Below, one piece after another: positions 37,507 to 46,800 of a stretch of DNA of 64,000 nt. Numbering within the stretch: position 1 is the stretch's first letter; every line of letters starts with the position of its first letter. The notes under the pieces were generated by a model, which was not told the origin of the DNA, searched no databases, and saw nothing but the letters and a program-made list of their open reading frames with translations. The stretch lies in NCBI RefSeq assembly GCF_000186865.1, contig NW_008705561.1, positions 1,897,336-1,961,335 on the forward strand, written 5' to 3'. The position numbers and the translations under genes were made by a program. This DNA comes from Aureococcus anophagefferens (lineage: Eukaryota; Sar; Pelagophyceae; Pelagomonadales; Pelagomonadaceae).

Positions 37507-39508
37507 ATGAGCTGGAGAGCGCTTTACGTCATCGGCATCGCGCGCGCGCTGCAGCAGCGCACCCCTCTGCGCACCGCTGCCAGAAAACGCACCGCTGCAG
37601 CGCTCGCTGCGACCGAAACCACGGACGATTACGGCATATTACAACAAGAGATGGAGCGCGGCGGCGCGTCCTTCACGGACTGCCGCATCGCGCCCTGCGG
37701 CGGCACGGAGCGCGCGATCGTCGCGACGGCGGCCCACGCGAAGGGCAGCGTGCTCATCCGCGTGCCGCGCGCGCTCGCGATCACGTCGGACGCGGCGCTC
37801 GCGTACGCGTCCGGCGCCGCGGCGAAGACGCTCGAGGGCGCGTCGGACGGCGACCTGCTCGCCGTGTGGCTCCTCGAGCAGGACGCGAGCTCCGAGTTCA
37901 TCAAGAGCCTGCCCACCGTCGCGGACCTCGCGCACCTGCCCGTGTTCTGGGCGGGCGACGACCTCGCGCTCCTCGCCTACAGCGACGTCGGCCGGAGATT
38001 GGGGGGGCGCGTGAAGAGCGACGACGCCTTTCACGCGGAGCTCCGGAGGGTTTCGCCGGACTACGCGGCGTCGTGCGACCGCGAGCGCTGGGCCTGGGCC
38101 GAGGCCCGGGCAGGACACGAAACGCCCGACGAGACTTCGACGGGCGCGCGATCGAACAGTTTCGACGCGAGCGTTCGACTCCCCGGAAAGGACTCGACGA
38201 GAGCAACCGACCCGTCCGAACGTCGGCCGAATCGACGTCGATTCGACTGAGATACAGAGATGAGAAGTTTCGCCGGACTGATCCGGCTCACCGGTCGTTT
38301 CCGGCGCAGGCCAAGGCGATCGTGGCCTCGCGCGCGTTCTCGATGCCCGGCGACGGCCCGCTGCCGCCGGGGTCCTGCGTCGGCGAGGACTACGACGACG
38401 CCTACGTGCACGGCGTGAGCGCCCTCATACCCCTGGTCGACATGATCAACCACGTCGCCGTGTCCGACGGGGCGGCACAAGAGAGCGAAATTCCCAACTT
38501 CAAAGGCTCATATCTCGGCCGTTTTCCACTCGTTTCGGCTGACTTTTGGACGAGCGATCATCTCTCGGAACGGTCTCGAAGCGTGGGTGCCTTCTTTGGA
38601 ACGCGCGCGCGCGGAACACTCACGTTGAAGAGACGTCGAATCACTCTTGTGCTGCCCAGGTGTCCGACGGGGCGTCCTGCGAGTGGGGCGTCGAGCGCCT
38701 GCCCGGCGACGTCCGCGGCGACTTCGTCGTGCGGGCGCTGCGGGACATCGAACCGGGCGAGATGTCCATCTCCTACGGCGACCTGAGCGCCGCGGGGTCG
38801 CTCCTGAACTACGGCTTCTTGGGCCGCGACGCCGCGTCGAGCCAGGATTGCGCGACGGTCTCCGTGTCGCTCGACGCGCGCGAGCGGAGCGAAGCGTCGA
38901 GCGGGTTCGACGTCGCGAGCCGACGGCAGACGCGACTCTTCGACGCTCTCCCGGGCCGGAGCGCGAAGCGGAGCCTCTGGTTCCGCGACGAGGACCTACA
39001 CGACACCGACTGGGCCCGCGGCGAGCGGAGGGTGCGCGTGGGCTTCGGCGACCCGACGAGCGGGCGCCTGCTGCTCGCGCTCTGCCGCGTCGCCGTCGCG
39101 TCCGAAGCGGAGGTCGACGCGCTCCTCGCGCTCCCGGACGTCGCCGAGCAGTGGGCGGCGACGATCGCGCCGGCGCCGGTGTCCTGGCGCAACGAGCGCG
39201 CGGCCATGGAGAGGCTCGACGACGTCGCGACGGAGGCGCTCCGGGCCCGCGAGAATTTGGACGCGGAGCGCGGCGGTGGCAACGTCAACGCGCGCAACGC
39301 GGCCATCGCCGCGGACGTCGAGACGGAGATCCTCGTCCACTGGCAGACGCTCGCGCGCCGCGCGTCCTACGTCCTCGACTTCGCGTCCGACGCCGACGAC
39401 GCGCCGTCGGCCTTCGACGTCGGTATGATATACGCCGAAGAGCTCGAAAAGATGCTCGACTCGCCGACTTGCTTCCCAAAGTACGCGCCGCCGACCGCCG
39501 TCGCCTAG
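37507..39508 (+). CDS. SET-domain protein lysine methyltransferase (Rubisco LSMT/SETD3-like), three exons
   Basis: Exons 37507-38103, 38310-38459 and 38660-39508, 531 residues after removing two introners. The N-terminus MSWRALYVIGIARALQQRTP is a probable plastid presequence. The split SET domain has GGTERAIVATAAHAKGSVLI near the start, the VDMINHV motif carrying the conserved Asn-His, and IEPGEMSISYGDLSAAGSLL with NYGFLGRD. A helical Rubisco-LSMT-type substrate-binding domain follows (LLLALCRVAVASEAEVDALL). Such enzymes methylate plastid or cytosolic protein lysines; the target is unknown. Both introns join in phase 0. Confidence 0.88.
38104..38317 (+). mobile_element. Introner element C in the SET gene (intron 38104-38309), opposite orientation
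   Basis: Flanked by GCCCGGGC (38104) and GCCAAGGC (38310), imperfect 8-bp duplications (6/8). The donor is the GC of the first and the acceptor is the terminal CAG, restoring A-E-A-K-A-I-V. Inverted ends are degenerate (GAAACG near both). The core CCGAATCGACGTCGATTCGA and CGACGAGAGCAACCGACCCG is the reverse complement, relative to the gene, of the core in elements A, B and D. It is therefore the same family inserted backwards. Confidence 0.85.
38460..38667 (+). mobile_element. Introner element D in the SET gene (intron 38460-38659)
   Basis: Flanked by a direct repeat GTGTCCGACGGGGCG (15 bp identical; an 8-bp core GTGTCCGA if the inverted repeat starts at CGGGGC). Ends CGGGGCGGCACAAGAG and CTCTTGTGCTGCCCAG are inverted repeats. 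Here the duplication begins with GT, so the intron is GT-AG and splicing restores H-V-A-V-S-D-G-A-S. The core GGCTGACTTTTGGACGAGCG matches elements A and B in the same orientation relative to the gene. Splicing of both introners is needed to give the intact SET domain. Confidence 0.9.
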
Positions 39509-39875
39509 CTCGCCAAAGTTCACAACGTTCGTTCCGATCGTATCCGCCCGGTCGCTCCGCTTGTCGCCGCCCGCTCGTAAAACTCGTTCGCCGATGAGGG
39601 TGTCGCCGGGGGGCTTCTGGCACGTGGTTTTGGGGCGGGTCGCGCACTCTAAGGCGTGGGCGGCGCGTCCGAGGTCCTCCGCAAGGCGCGAGCGGCGGGG
39701 GTGAGGTCCCTTTTCAAGGGCAAGCGGCTGTGTCGAGGTCCCTGTTGACGTGCAAGGTTTGAGGTTGAAACCCAAGTTGACGCGGCGTTTAACATAGCCC
39801 GCCGGCGGGATATGTTGCAAGTAAGGGACCTTCTCTCCGGCGCCTCGCCGCGCGTCGCATGCGCGAGAAGCCTTC
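39509..39875. other. Convergent intergenic spacer, nothing identified
   Basis: 367 bases between the SET gene stop and the helicase stop. It is lower in GC than the flanking genes. Open frames here are antisense extensions of neighbours and show no domain. I see no RNA gene or repeat. Confidence 0.6.
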
Positions 39876-41504
39876 TTAGACCTGCGCCGCGGCCTCGGCG
39901 GCCTCGCGCTCCGCGGCGCGCTTCGCCTTCCGCCGCTCCTTGGCGTTCATGCCGTCGTCGGGCCGGTCGGGCGGCGGCGCGAGGTCGACGTCCTCGAGGT
40001 CCGCGCCCAACTCCGAGAGCCAGCCCCGCAGCGCGGCGACGTCGCGGCGCTTCGCGACCGTGAGCACCGCGGGCCGCTCGCCGCCGGCCTCCCGGAGCGG
40101 GTCGCGGTCCGCGCGGCCGGCGAGGTGGACGTAGGTGTCGGCGTTCGCGGGCTTGCCCAGCACGACGACGGCGTCGACGGCGTCGACGTGGAGCCCGCGC
40201 GTCACGGCTTGGTCCGCGACGAGGACGACGGGCGCCGCGGGCGTCGCGGCGCAGAGGGCGGCCCGCAGCTCCTCGGCGCCGGCGCGCGACAGGGCGTCGC
40301 GGCCGCCGCTGTCCATGGCCCGCTCGCGCGCCTCGCGCGCCTTCTTCTCGGCCGCGTCCGCGTCCGCGTAGCCCCGGCGCCGGTTCCGCTGGCTCGACGG
40401 GAAGAGCGCGTCGTTGAGGACCACGGTCTCGCCGGCCGCGCGCGCGCCGAGGGCGTCGGCGACGGCGCGCACCTTGAGGCCCGAGCTCGAGCAGACGAAG
40501 AGCAGCGCGCGCGCGGGCTTCAAAGCGCCGAGCGCGTCGACGACCGCGTCGAGCGCCGCGGCGTCGCCGGCCTTGCTCGGCAGGCTCACCGCGCAGTGGC
40601 GGAGCCGCTCGGACGTGAGCGTCGTGCGCACGTTCTTCGGGCCCAGGGGCAGCGACGTCTTCACGGTCAGCGCGACGGCGCCGGCGGGAGCGAGGCTCAC
40701 GGTCCGGAGCGGCGGCCGCACCAGCGGCGACGCCCTGAGCACGGCGTCGAGCTTCTTCCGCGACGCCCGGTCGAGCGTCGCGGACCCGGCGACGACCTGG
40801 AGCGTCTCGACGCCGCGCTTCGCGACGAGCTGCGCGAGCGCCTCGGCCGGGTGGCGCCCGCGGTCCTGCCACCGGCTCGCGCGTTTGCCGCCGAACTTGC
40901 GCGCGGGCATGAGCAGGTCGAGCTCGTCGAGGACCAGGGCCTCGACGTTTAAAGCGCCGTAGAGGTCCGGCGCGTGCTCGAGCACCGCGCAGAGCTCGGA
41001 AGGGGTCGCCGCGACGCAGCGCGAGTCTACGATCGCGGCCGCGGCCGCGGCGAGGCCGCCGGGCGCGCCGACGCCGGACGTCGTCACCGACGCGACGGCG
41101 CCCTCGCCGGCGAGGGCGCCGAGCACGTCCGCGTGCTGCGCGACGAGCTCGCGCGACGGCGCGAGCACGAGCACGCGGCCCTTGGCGCGGCCGCCCCAGA
41201 GCACGCGCGCGACGGCCGGCAGGAGCATGGCGAGCGTCTTGCCGCTGCCCGTCGGCGCGTGGAGGCACGCCGACTCGCCCTTCGCCGCGCCCGGCCCGTC
41301 GTGGCTCGAACTCCAGAAGGCCTCCTGCGCCGGCGCCGCGACCTCGATGCCCCGCGCCGCGAGCGCCGCCGACGCCTCCGCCGGCAGCGCGAAGTAGTCG
41401 CCGAGGCTCGCCGCGCGGCGCGCCGGCGCGCGCAGCAGCGATGACGGGCGCGGCGCGACGAGGGACGCCGCGGACCGCAGCGCCAGGAGGAGCATGAGCA
41501 GCAT
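39876..41504 (-). CDS. DEAD-box-like RNA helicase, organelle-targeted
   Basis: 542 residues. N-terminus MLLMLLLALRSAASLVAPRP is a signal/plastid-type presequence. Motifs: Q region IEVAAPAQEAFW, motif I APTGSGKT, Ia LAPSRELVAQ, Ib TPSELCAVL, motif II LVLDELDLL (DELD instead of DEAD), motif III GSAT, then domain 2 with LLFVCSSSGLKVRAVADAL, motif V VTRGLHVDAVDAVV and motif VI HLAGRADR in place of HRxGRxGR. The C-terminal tail is Lys/Arg-rich. Likely unwinds organellar RNA or assists ribosome assembly. The altered motifs II and VI mark a divergent subfamily. MITE copy 2 begins 32 bases upstream of the ATG. Confidence 0.88.
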   Translation of the reverse strand: MLLMLLLALRSAASLVAPRPSSLLRAPARRAASLGDYFALPAEASAALAARGIEVAAPAQEAFWSSSHDGPGAAKGESACLHAPTGSGKTLAMLLPAVARVLWGGRAKGRVLVLAPSRELVAQHADVLGALAGEGAVASVTTSGVGAPGGLAAAAAAIVDSRCVAATPSELCAVLEHAPDLYGALNVEALVLDELDLLMPARKFGGKRASRWQDRGRHPAEALAQLVAKRGVETLQVVAGSATLDRASRKKLDAVLRASPLVRPPLRTVSLAPAGAVALTVKTSLPLGPKNVRTTLTSERLRHCAVSLPSKAGDAAALDAVVDALGALKPARALLFVCSSSGLKVRAVADALGARAAGETVVLNDALFPSSQRNRRRGYADADAAEKKAREARERAMDSGGRDALSRAGAEELRAALCAATPAAPVVLVADQAVTRGLHVDAVDAVVVLGKPANADTYVHLAGRADRDPLREAGGERPAVLTVAKRRDVAALRGWLSELGADLEDVDLAPPPDRPDDGMNAKERRKAKRAAEREAAEAAAQV

Positions 41505-41535
41505 TGCGAGCTGTGTGCTCGCCAGTCACAGCCGG

Positions 41536-41921
41536 TAAAGCAACCCGGGGTTAAGGTAATTTTGACCCCCCGAGCTATGGTCACTTTTTTTTTTCACTTT
41601 TTTTTTTTTGCGCCGCGAGCCGCGGGGGGTCCAGGGGGTCCCCGGGGACCCGCCCGGGGCGTGCGCGAGCGCGCGGGGGGGGCGAACGCGCGCCGACCGT
41701 CGTAATGCGCCGCGCGGTCCCGCGCGGGCGCGACACGCGGCCGTCGCACGCGCGCTAAAGCGAGTTCCTCGACAACCCGCCGCGTCGCAGCGCCCTTCCC
41801 CACCCCCTGGTGCCCCGGGGGTCCGCCGGGGCGCGTAGGTGCATCGAAAAAAAAAAGTCAAAAAAAAAGTGCCAATAGCTCCCATAGCTCGAGGGGTCAA
41901 AATTAACTCCGATCTGCTTTA
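41536..41921. mobile_element. MITE-like element, copy 2 (about 386 bp)
   Basis: Nearly identical to the copy at 29805 and in the same orientation. Differences seen: a 5-bp GGTAA duplication in the left repeat and a few changes in G-runs. Ends TAAAGCA...TGCTTTA. Flanking bases outside TA differ from those of copy 1, which defines the borders. It occupies the helicase promoter and the 3' flank of the surface-protein gene. Confidence 0.88.
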
Positions 41922-42051
41922 CTTAAGTTGATGTTCAAGGGCCATCTAAGGAGTCCGGATTACGCGCGAGATCAGCGCGCCGGAATTTCGGGGACGCGGG
42001 AGGGGGGAGGGGCGCCGGCGCGCGCGCGCGGGCGTCGGACGGCCGTCAGCT

Positions 42052-43614
42052 TCAGGCGAGCGCGGCGAGGCCCACGGCGGCGGAGAGCACGACGCCGAAC
42101 GCGGAGGCCGCGGACGCGCCGTCGAGGGCCTCGCCCTCGGTGCTGGCCGTGGGCGTGGACGCGGCCGTCGTCTGGACGGACGCGAATTCCGACGACACGC
42201 CCTGGTCCGCGGCCTCGGCCTGGAAGGCGGCGTCGATCTCGGAGGCGCTCATCGCGCCGAGCTCCGCGGCGGCTTCTTCGGCCATTTCGAGCGTGGGCGT
42301 CTCGATGGTGTAGGCGACGGTGAGCGTGTCCGTCAGGCGGCGGCGGCGGGACGCGGCGGAGATGGTCACGGTGACGTACTCGTCCTGGACGCCGACGGAG
42401 TCGGCGATCGCCCCGATGAAGACGGCCTCGTTGGCCTCGGCGTCCGCGAGGGTCATGCCCTCGACGGTGAGGTCGCCCGTGACGACGTTCGTGACGCCCA
42501 CGGCCGGGCAGGAGAGGTCGCAGTCGAGCCCAATTCCCGTGAGGATGTACTCATACATGTCTTCGACGTACGTGCGAATCAGGTCGGCGCAGGCGGAGCA
42601 GGAGTCGTCGCCCATGGTGCACTGGTAGGCGAATTCGACGATGTCGCTCACGGACGCGCAGGTGCCGTCGAAGTAGTTGTCGTCCGAGTCGTACGAGTAC
42701 GAGTAGTAGTCGAAGTCGTCGAAGGTCGGGCAGTTCGAGGCCATGCACTCCACCGCGGCCATGCTCGCCGCCATGAGCGCGTCGTCGTCCTCGGCGTGGT
42801 GGTCGTCGTCCTCGCCGTGCTCGCGGCCCTCGTGGTCGTCCGCCTCGTGCGCGTAGCCGCCGTCGAGGAAGAAGGTGTTCGTGCCGCCCGTCGCCGCGGA
42901 GAGCACGGGGCTGTCGCCGTCGTAGCAGGCGGCGTAGGGCACGCACGCGGAGTCGTCGATGCCGCCGAAGCCGATCATCGTCGTCGCGATCTCCATGGTC
43001 ATCTCGTCGACGCACATGCCCGTGCAGTCGGAGAAGCCGACGACGAGGATGGCGCCGCTCTCGGCGCAGTCCATGCAGTCGAGGGGGCCGAGTTCCGACA
43101 CGTCCTCGCTGAAGCCGCACGTGTTGCACGCCGTCGGGCTGCTGAGGCCGTACATCTGCATTTGCGTCATGAAGTCGTCGTCGGTCCAGCCCCCGGAGAA
43201 GCAGCCCGTGCTGTGGGAGAAGTCGGCGCACTGGCCCGCGTAGTCGTCGTCGTCGGGCGCGGCCTGGGACACGCGCGCGACCTCGTTCCGCGCGGCGCGG
43301 GCCTTGGCCTTCTCCGCCGCGACGTCCTTCTTCGGCGTGAGCTCCGCTTTGTCCAGGGCCCGCTGCCAATCCTCGGGGTCGACGCGGCCCTTCGTGTCCC
43401 AGGCCTCGCGGATGTAGGGGTGGATCGTGTCGAGCATGCGCTTCGGGCGCCGCATGCGCGCCGCCTCCGAGCCGTCGAAGGCCGCCGCCAGCTTCTTCTG
43501 CGCGAGGCCGGCCTTGAGCTTCCCCGCGGCGTAGTTCCGGAAGTCGGCAATGTCGGCGACGTCGGCGGCGGCGGCCGCCACGGCGAGGAGCGCGCAGCGC
43601 GGAAGCAGCCCCAT
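42052..43614 (-). CDS. Secreted, Cys-rich, probably GPI-anchored surface protein
   Basis: 520 residues: signal peptide MGLLPRCALLAVAAAAADVA; a basic helical part (RRPKRMLDTIHPYIREAWDT); then Cys-rich acidic segments with CNTCGF, CMDCAESG, CTGMCVD and SACADL. A domain (LTVEGMTLADAEANEAVFIG, YVTVTISAASRRRRLTDTLT, VAYTIETPT) is a motif seen repeatedly in large surface proteins of stramenopiles and dinoflagellates. The C-terminus is Thr/Ser/Ala-rich and ends in hydrophobic ASAFGVVLSAAVGLAALA, typical of a GPI-anchor signal. Probably a cell-surface glycoprotein; function unknown. Confidence 0.72.
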   Translation of the reverse strand: MGLLPRCALLAVAAAAADVADIADFRNYAAGKLKAGLAQKKLAAAFDGSEAARMRRPKRMLDTIHPYIREAWDTKGRVDPEDWQRALDKAELTPKKDVAAEKAKARAARNEVARVSQAAPDDDDYAGQCADFSHSTGCFSGGWTDDDFMTQMQMYGLSSPTACNTCGFSEDVSELGPLDCMDCAESGAILVVGFSDCTGMCVDEMTMEIATTMIGFGGIDDSACVPYAACYDGDSPVLSAATGGTNTFFLDGGYAHEADDHEGREHGEDDDHHAEDDDALMAASMAAVECMASNCPTFDDFDYYSYSYDSDDNYFDGTCASVSDIVEFAYQCTMGDDSCSACADLIRTYVEDMYEYILTGIGLDCDLSCPAVGVTNVVTGDLTVEGMTLADAEANEAVFIGAIADSVGVQDEYVTVTISAASRRRRLTDTLTVAYTIETPTLEMAEEAAAELGAMSASEIDAAFQAEAADQGVSSEFASVQTTAASTPTASTEGEALDGASAASAFGVVLSAAVGLAALA

Positions 43615-43820
43615 AGCAGTTGGTTGGTGGTTCTCGGGCGCTAAGAAAAGAAAGTCAATAACGGCTAGTATATCGCGACGCGAGACGTCGTTGACGCGAA
43701 GCGTGCACTCGAGAACGGACCGGGGCAGCCAATTTTGCTCGAGGAACGGCGCCGCAGCACCACCGCAATTTGCGCGGTCGGTACCGCGCTGCGCAGCACC
43801 GGCGCCGGCCTTCCGCCGCC

Positions 43821-46800
43821 ATGGTCGTCGTCGACCGCATCATCATCAACGTCCAGAATGGGCTCGCGGCGCAGGGCGTGCGCGGCGCGACGCACCTCGC
43901 GTCGCAGTTCCGGCTCATGGACGCCGACGGCTCCGGCAAGCTGACCCTCGAGGAGTTCTCGCGCGGCATCGCCGGCGCCGGCCTGCGGCTCTCGAGCGCC
44001 GACGCGCGTCTCCGCGGCGTCCCGGCGGCGCGCTCCGGCGGGCCGCGCGACCGCCGCGCGCGCAGGTGAGGAGCCTCTTCGTCGAGATGGACAAGACCGG
44101 CGACGGCCAGGTGACCCGGAGCGAGCCCGCCGCGGCGTCGTCGCGCGTCCGCGGCGCGCCGCCCGTCGAGCCGAGCGCCGCCGCAGGTTCGTGCACGCGC
44201 TCGCGGGCGGCCTGTCGCCGCGGCGCCGCGCGCTCGTCGGCCAGGTCTTCCGGCGCATCGTCGGCGAGGGCGGCGGCGACGCGGCGTCCCTCGGCGACGT
44301 CGGCGCCTGCTACCGCGCGGACCGCCACCCGGACGTCGAGCGGGGCGCGAAGACGGCGGCGGCGGTGCTCTCCGAGTTCATGGGCGCGCTCCGCGAGTCC
44401 GGCTGCGTGTCGCACGGCCGCGTGACGCTCGAGGGCCTGCTCGACTTCTACCGCCTCAGCGCGGCCTTCGTGGGCGACAACGAGTTCGAGGCGACGATGG
44501 AGGCCGTGTGGCGGCCCCGGGGCGCCGCCGTGTCGTCGCGGAAGCGCGCCGCGCGGCCGCTCGGCGACGCGTCGGCGCGCGCGGCCGCCGCGGCCGCGCG
44601 GCCCGCGGAGCGCGCGCTGGACTCGCTGCGGGCGGCGCTCAAGAAGCGGGGCGTGCGGGGCATCGTCGCCCTCGCGCGCAACTTCCGCATCGCCGACCGG
44701 GACCGCTCCGGCGCGCTAAGGGAAGTGGAGTTCGAGCGGTCCGTCAAAAACTCGCAGAGCGGCCTCGACAGCTCCGACATCAGCGCCCTCTTCGCCTACT
44801 TCGACGCGGACCGGTCCGGCGAGGTCGACTACGACGAGTTCCTCGCCGCGATCCGGGGCCCGCCGAACGCGCGGCGCCAGGCCATGGTCGCCGAGGCCTT
44901 TTCCGTGCTCGACGCGGACGGCTCGGGCGTCGTCGAGCCGTCGGACATCGTGTCGCGCTTCGACGCCTCGAAGCACCCGGACGTGAAGAAGGGGGCGCGC
45001 ACGCCCGACGAGGTCATGCGCGAGTTCCTGGACACCTTCGACGTCGGCGGCGTCGTCGACGGCAAGGTGACGAAGGACGAGTTCCTCAACTACTACCACA
45101 ACGTGTCCTGCTCCATCGACGACGACGACTACTTCGAACTGATGATCCGCAACGCCTGGCACATCGCCGGCGGCGAGGGCTGGTGCGCGAACACGGCGAA
45201 TCTACGGGTGCTCGTGACGCACGCGGACGGCTCGCAGTCGGTCGAGGCGGTCGAGGACGACCTCGGGCTGTCGCTGCCCAAGGACGCCTACGAGGTCCTC
45301 AAGCGGCTGCGGGCCCAGGGCGTCGACGCCGTCTCCGTGACGTCCGCCGCGGGCGCGACCTTCGGCGACGGCAAGGCGAACGGCCGCGCCGCCGCGAACG
45401 GCCGCGCCGCCGCGAGCGGCCGCGCCGCGCCCGCCGCGGCCCCCACGGCCCCCGCGACGGCCGAGTTCGCCCTCGACTGCCTGCGCAAGGCCCTCAAGGC
45501 GCGCGGCGTGACGGGCATCGTCACGCTGGCCCGCAACTTCCGCATCGCGGACCGCGACCGCTCGGGCGGCGTCGACCTCAGCGAGTTCGAGCGAAGCGTG
45601 AAGAACTCGCAGTGCCACCTGCCGCGCCAGGAGGACTACGCGACGCTCTTCGCGTATCTGGACGACGACGGCTCCGGCGACGTCGACTACGAGGAGTTCC
45701 TCGCCCACCTCCGGGGGCCCATGTCGCAGCGGCGCAAGGATCTCGTCGCGCTCGCGTTCCAGGTCCTCGACGCGGACGGCTCGGGCGTCATCGAGTGCCA
45801 GGACGTCGTCGACAAGTTCGACGCGTCCCAGCACCCGGACGTGAAGCAAGGCAAGAAGTCGCCCGACGAGGTGCTCCGCGAGTTCCTCGACACCTTCGAC
45901 GTCGGCGGCGTCGTCGACGGCAAGGTGACGCGCGCGGAGTTCGACCACTACTACCACAACGTGTCCTGCTCCATCGACGACGACGACTACTTCGAGCTCG
46001 TGATCCGCAACGCCTGGCACATCCCCGGCGGCGAGGGCTGGTGCGCGAACACGGCGAATCTACGCGTGCTCGTGACGCACGCGGACGGGTCGCAGTCGGT
46101 GGAGATGGTCGAGGACGACCTCGGGCTGTCGCTGCCCGAGGACGCCCTCGAGGTCCTGAAGCGGCTGCGGGCCCAGGGCGTCGACGCCGTCGCCGTGACG
46201 TCCGCCGCGGGCCAGACCTTCACGGACGACGGCGCGAAGCAGGCGAGCTGGGCGAAGAAGTACGCGCGGGCGCACGCGGCGCCGCTCGCGGCGGCCGCGC
46301 CGCCGCGCCGCGCGCCGGCGACGACCCTCGGCGCGGCCAAGTCCGCGGCGGTCCTGGCCCGCCGCCAGGCGACGACGGGCCTCGGCGACGACCTCGCGAC
46401 GGCCGTCCGCGGCGCGGCGGGCGTCGGCCGCAGCGGCGCGCAGGTCGACGCGATGGAGACGCGCGTGCCCCTGGGCCTGCGGGACGCGCTGCCCGCGGGG
46501 ACCCAGGGCGTCGTCGACGCGCTGCGGCGCCACCTCAAGGACACGGTGGGCAGCCACGGCCTCCACCGGCTCCGGCGGTCGTTCCTCGCCGTCGACGGTA
46601 ACCGGAACGGCGTCCTCGAGCTCGGCGAGTTCGTCGAGGCGCTGCGACGGGTCAACTTTTCGTGCACGCGCGGCGACGCGGAGCAGGTCTTCACCTTCTT
46701 CGACGCGGACCGGTCCGCGGCGCTCGACTACGCGGAGTTCGTGGCCTGCGTCCGGGGCCCGCTGAGCGACCGGCGCCGCGCGCTCGTGCGCCTCGCGTTC

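Noticed and set aside
38880..38960. A further introner in the third SET exon
   Set aside because: The segment is locally repetitive (CGAGCG, GTTCGACG) but stays open in frame and has no flanking duplication or terminal CAG structure.
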